Source: an uncultured Collinsella sp. (GTDB taxonomy: Bacteria; Actinomycetota; Coriobacteriia; Coriobacteriales; Coriobacteriaceae). From it: a DNA stretch of 8,773 nt. The position numbers and the translations under genes are program-made. The stretch's first letter is position 1. Each line of letters opens with the position of its first letter. This document shows positions 6,885 through 8,773 of this stretch, one piece after another. The stretch is from contig CABSBA010000055.1 of assembly GCA_902475825.1 (NCBI GenBank), forward strand, positions 1 to 8,773, read 5' to 3'. The notes below the pieces were generated by a model. The model worked only from the letters and a program-made list of their open reading frames with translations, made no database searches and had not been told where the DNA came from.

Positions 6885-6893
6885 ACTATAGCA
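6885..6893 (-). promoter_or_regulatory. rpsT promoter, extended -10 (TGCTATAGT)
   Basis: TATAGT (6885-6890) matches TATAAT at 5 of 6 positions and is preceded by TGC, the extended -10 form. The -35 position is poor, as often seen with extended -10 promoters. A TTGACA at 6923-6928 is 32 nt upstream, too far to pair with it. Predicted transcription start is near 6878. Confidence 0.6.
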
Positions 6894-6942
6894 CGCTCCC
6901 CCTCAAAGGGATAGAACGAATTTGTCAAATAGGCAGGTATCA

Positions 6943-7905
6943 TCACGATTTTCTCAAGATGTTCGTAATCCAGAGCAAAAGCGCGGTCTGAGAATCGGCC
7001 GAACCCTTGAGCGCGAACTCCACATCGACGGCACCCTCGAGCGCGGCAACGAGCTCGGTCATCGAAAAACGACGTGCCCAGGTAAGGTGATTTTTGACCT
7101 GCCAGGCCTGAAGCTTGAGCGTCGCGGCCAGCTCACGACCCTGTCCACGCGCATCGAGTGCCTTGGCGACGATAAGCTCGCGAATGCGCCCGCACAGCAG
7201 CGTGTAGGTCCACACATAGCTCTTGGCGGGCAGTAGATTGAAGAGCTCAAGCGAGCGGCGCATGTCACGGGCCGAGACCGCATTGAGAAAGTCCCAGGGC
7301 TGAACTTCGGCCGTGCGCACGATCCAGCGCTCTACATCGGCAAGCTCAATTTGTGGCGCCTCGACCATCTGGGCAAGCTTGGCCAAGTCGTTATCGAGCA
7401 TACGAGTGTTCTCGCCCGAGCGCGAAACGAGCTCCTCGGCGGCGGCCGTAGAGATGGACTTTCCGTGCTGCGTCGCCATCTGCTGCACGCGGCGCGGGAG
7501 CTCCCAGCGCTTGGTGCCCGAACAGTCGATCACGGCCTTCTTGTCAATCTTGGCGATTGCCTTATACAGGCGCGTATTCTTGGCAAGTGAGTCGGCAATA
7601 ATGAGACAGACCGTCGTGGGGCTGGGACTTGCGAGGTACTCGACAAGCGGTTCCGAGACCGCCTTGGCAAGCTTGGAGCAGCCGTCGAGGATCACCAGGC
7701 GAAACTCGCTGCCCATGGGAAAGGTATTGAGCGAGCCGATGATCGACTCGATATCGGGATCTTTCGTCATGTCGCGTTCATCGAGGTTGAACTCAACCAT
7801 ACCCGACTTTTCCAAGCGAGCTTTCATACGCGAGACGGCGTGGTCGCGCTTGACCCCATCGCTACCGACGATCAGATATGCCGGCAGCAGACCGGTTTCG
7901 GACAT
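6943..7905 (-). CDS. holA: DNA polymerase III subunit delta
   Basis: A 320-residue clamp-loader subunit. Delta opens the beta sliding clamp so that it can be placed on primed DNA. The N-terminal PAYLIVGSDGVKRDHAVSRM resembles the delta N-terminus (LLxGxDxxL/KR), and the protein continues as an AAA+-like fold without a Walker A motif, as expected for delta. The RxxPxKSY-type segment (LFNLLPAKSYVWTYTLLCGRIREL) and the final SADSQTALLLWITNILRKS match the helical C-terminal domain of HolA. The ATG at 7905 is chosen because AGAGG lies 8 nt upstream and the family-like sequence starts soon after. An in-frame ATG at 7947 has no ribosome binding site and overlaps the candidate -10 box. The position between comEC and rpsT is the classic one for holA. 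Confidence 0.93.
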   Translation of the reverse strand: MSETGLLPAYLIVGSDGVKRDHAVSRMKARLEKSGMVEFNLDERDMTKDPDIESIIGSLNTFPMGSEFRLVILDGCSKLAKAVSEPLVEYLASPSPTTVCLIIADSLAKNTRLYKAIAKIDKKAVIDCSGTKRWELPRRVQQMATQHGKSISTAAAEELVSRSGENTRMLDNDLAKLAQMVEAPQIELADVERWIVRTAEVQPWDFLNAVSARDMRRSLELFNLLPAKSYVWTYTLLCGRIRELIVAKALDARGQGRELAATLKLQAWQVKNHLTWARRFSMTELVAALEGAVDVEFALKGSADSQTALLLWITNILRKS

Positions 7906-7945
7906 TGCGCTCCCCTCTCGCAGGCTCTCATGTTTGTACCGTGCC

Positions 7946-7975
7946 ATTTTAGCCCAGGGGTTGGTCCCGCGCCAA
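7946..7975 (-). promoter_or_regulatory. Candidate holA promoter
   Basis: TTGGCG (7970-7975) and TAAAAT (7946-7951, 5 of 6 to consensus) are separated by 18 nt in the 78-nt gap between comEC and holA. The leader to the ATG at 7905 would be about 34 nt. Read-through from comEC is also possible, as no terminator lies between the two genes. Confidence 0.45.
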
Positions 7976-7983
7976 CGACGGCA

Positions 7984-8773
7984 TCACGGTCGCTGGCATC
8001 GCATGGCAAAGCCCTTCGCGGTCGGCGTGACGGTAATGTCGCCGTGTTCGATGGTGCATGCGAACGCACCACCCGCTTCCTTAACTGCATCGATGCAGGC
8101 ATCCGACGGATGGCCGTAACGATTCCCCTCGCCGGCGCTCGCGATAGAGAACTCGGGCTTAAGCGTGCCCAGCAGGTCTGTGTCGACGGAAACTTTTGAG
8201 CCATGATGCCCCAGCTTGAGCACATCGATATCTCCCACCTCCTGTACAAACTCGCGCTCCTGATCGAGCTCGGCATCACCAGTAAGGAGCACGCGCAGGC
8301 TCTTGCCTTCCTGAGCGTAGGAGAGCAGCAAAACAAGAGAGTCCTCATTGCCCTCGCCATCCACCGTGTCAAACGGCCACATCACACGAGCCCGAAATGC
8401 GCCGATATCGACCGTGTCTCCGCGAGCCACCTGCCGATACGTTACACCCGGGCGATTCAGGACCTCAGTAGGCGCGCCGTCAAGTGCATCGGCCGCGACT
8501 GCAATGGTTCCAACCGAAAAACGATCGAGTACGTCGGGAAGACCGCCCCAATGGTCTTCGTCCCAATGCGTCACGAAGACGGCGTCGATATGGTGGACGT
8601 TATTGCGAACCAACGCCGACACCACGCGGTCATCGAGCCCACAGTCGACGAGTGCCACGGCGCCACCCTGACGAACCAGAATCGCATCGGCCTGGCCAAC
8701 ATCGAGGACCGTTACCGAAGGCGGCGCACATCGATCCCAATAGACCACGGGCCAGGAACATCGTCGACAGGGT
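7984..8773 (-). CDS. comEC: ComEC/Rec2-type DNA internalization protein, C-terminal metallo-hydrolase domain (5' end outside window)
   Basis: The last 262 codons of a gene that enters from the right edge. The frame is open to position 8773, so the GTG at 8748 is not the true start. The visible part is a metallo-beta-lactamase-fold domain. It has SVTVLDVGQADAILV at its start, the metal-binding THWDEDHWGG (8542-8571), LLTGDAE, LKLGHHGSK and NRYGHPS, and it closes with EHGDITVT. This is the pattern of the ComEC C-terminal domain, which follows the membrane channel and is thought to degrade the non-transported DNA strand during natural transformation. A free-standing ComEC-like hydrolase is less likely, because the frame continues upstream and holA follows, as in many comEC loci. 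Presence of the channel part cannot be confirmed here. The gene ends with TGA, 78 nt before holA. Confidence 0.85.
   Translation of the reverse strand, partial: PCRRCSWPVVYWDRCAPPSVTVLDVGQADAILVRQGGAVALVDCGLDDRVVSALVRNNVHHIDAVFVTHWDEDHWGGLPDVLDRFSVGTIAVAADALDGAPTEVLNRPGVTYRQVARGDTVDIGAFRARVMWPFDTVDGEGNEDSLVLLLSYAQEGKSLRVLLTGDAELDQEREFVQEVGDIDVLKLGHHGSKVSVDTDLLGTLKPEFSIASAGEGNRYGHPSDACIDAVKEAGGAFACTIEHGDITVTPTAKGFAMRCQRP

Noticed and set aside
7906..7947. ATG at 7947 as the holA start
   Set aside because: No ribosome binding site is present and it overlaps the candidate -10 box; ATG at 7905 has a purine-rich site at the right distance.
7960..7976. GTTGG/CCAAC inverted repeat after comEC as a terminator
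   Set aside because: Only 5 bp of stem with no T-run on the minus strand; it overlaps the likely holA -35 box.

Overview
The window carries seven complete or nearly complete protein genes plus the 3' end of an eighth, all on the minus strand. Read in transcription order (right to left) they are comEC (3' part), holA, rpsT, lepA, dusB, hemW, a membrane-anchored DnaJ-like protein, and dnaJ (last codons off the left edge). The series comEC-holA-rpsT-lepA-hemW-(hrcA-grpE-dnaK)-dnaJ is a familiar bacterial backbone. High GC, frequent GTG starts and the protein sequences suggest a Coriobacteriia actinobacterium, most likely Collinsella or a close relative. This placement is from general resemblance only, not a search.

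Right part (about 6800-8773). The metallo-hydrolase domain of the DNA-uptake channel protein ComEC is followed by holA (DNA polymerase III delta subunit, clamp loading) behind a plausible promoter. rpsT (ribosomal protein S20) has its own extended -10 promoter and a roughly 70-nt leader with pairing potential and a duplicated ribosome binding site. It ends in a strong rho-independent terminator with a perfect 14-bp stem.

Middle part (about 2350-6450). lepA (elongation factor 4), dusB (tRNA dihydrouridine synthase) and hemW (radical-SAM heme chaperone) are separated by only 4 and 2 nt and look like one translationally coupled unit. lepA starts 25 nt after the rpsT terminator. It lacks a Shine-Dalgarno sequence and has a -10-like hexamer 7 nt before its ATG, as expected for a leaderless mRNA.

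Left part (1-2293). Two type-I-like DnaJ genes lie in tandem. The last gene is an ordinary DnaJ. The one before it has a J domain, a Gly/Phe-rich linker and four CxxCxGxG zinc motifs, but where a normal DnaJ continues into the rest of C-terminal domain I and domain II it carries about three transmembrane segments. This is the most unusual object in the window. hrcA, grpE and dnaK, often found between hemW and dnaJ elsewhere, are absent here, and no CIRCE or HAIR operator is visible.

The leaders of lepA, dnaJ-like and dnaJ share the motif GCTYGGGTA, with 11 identical bases in two of them, suggesting a common promoter type. No RNA genes, mobile elements, CRISPR or gene-free stretch over 300 nt were seen; the largest gap is 133 nt (holA-rpsT).
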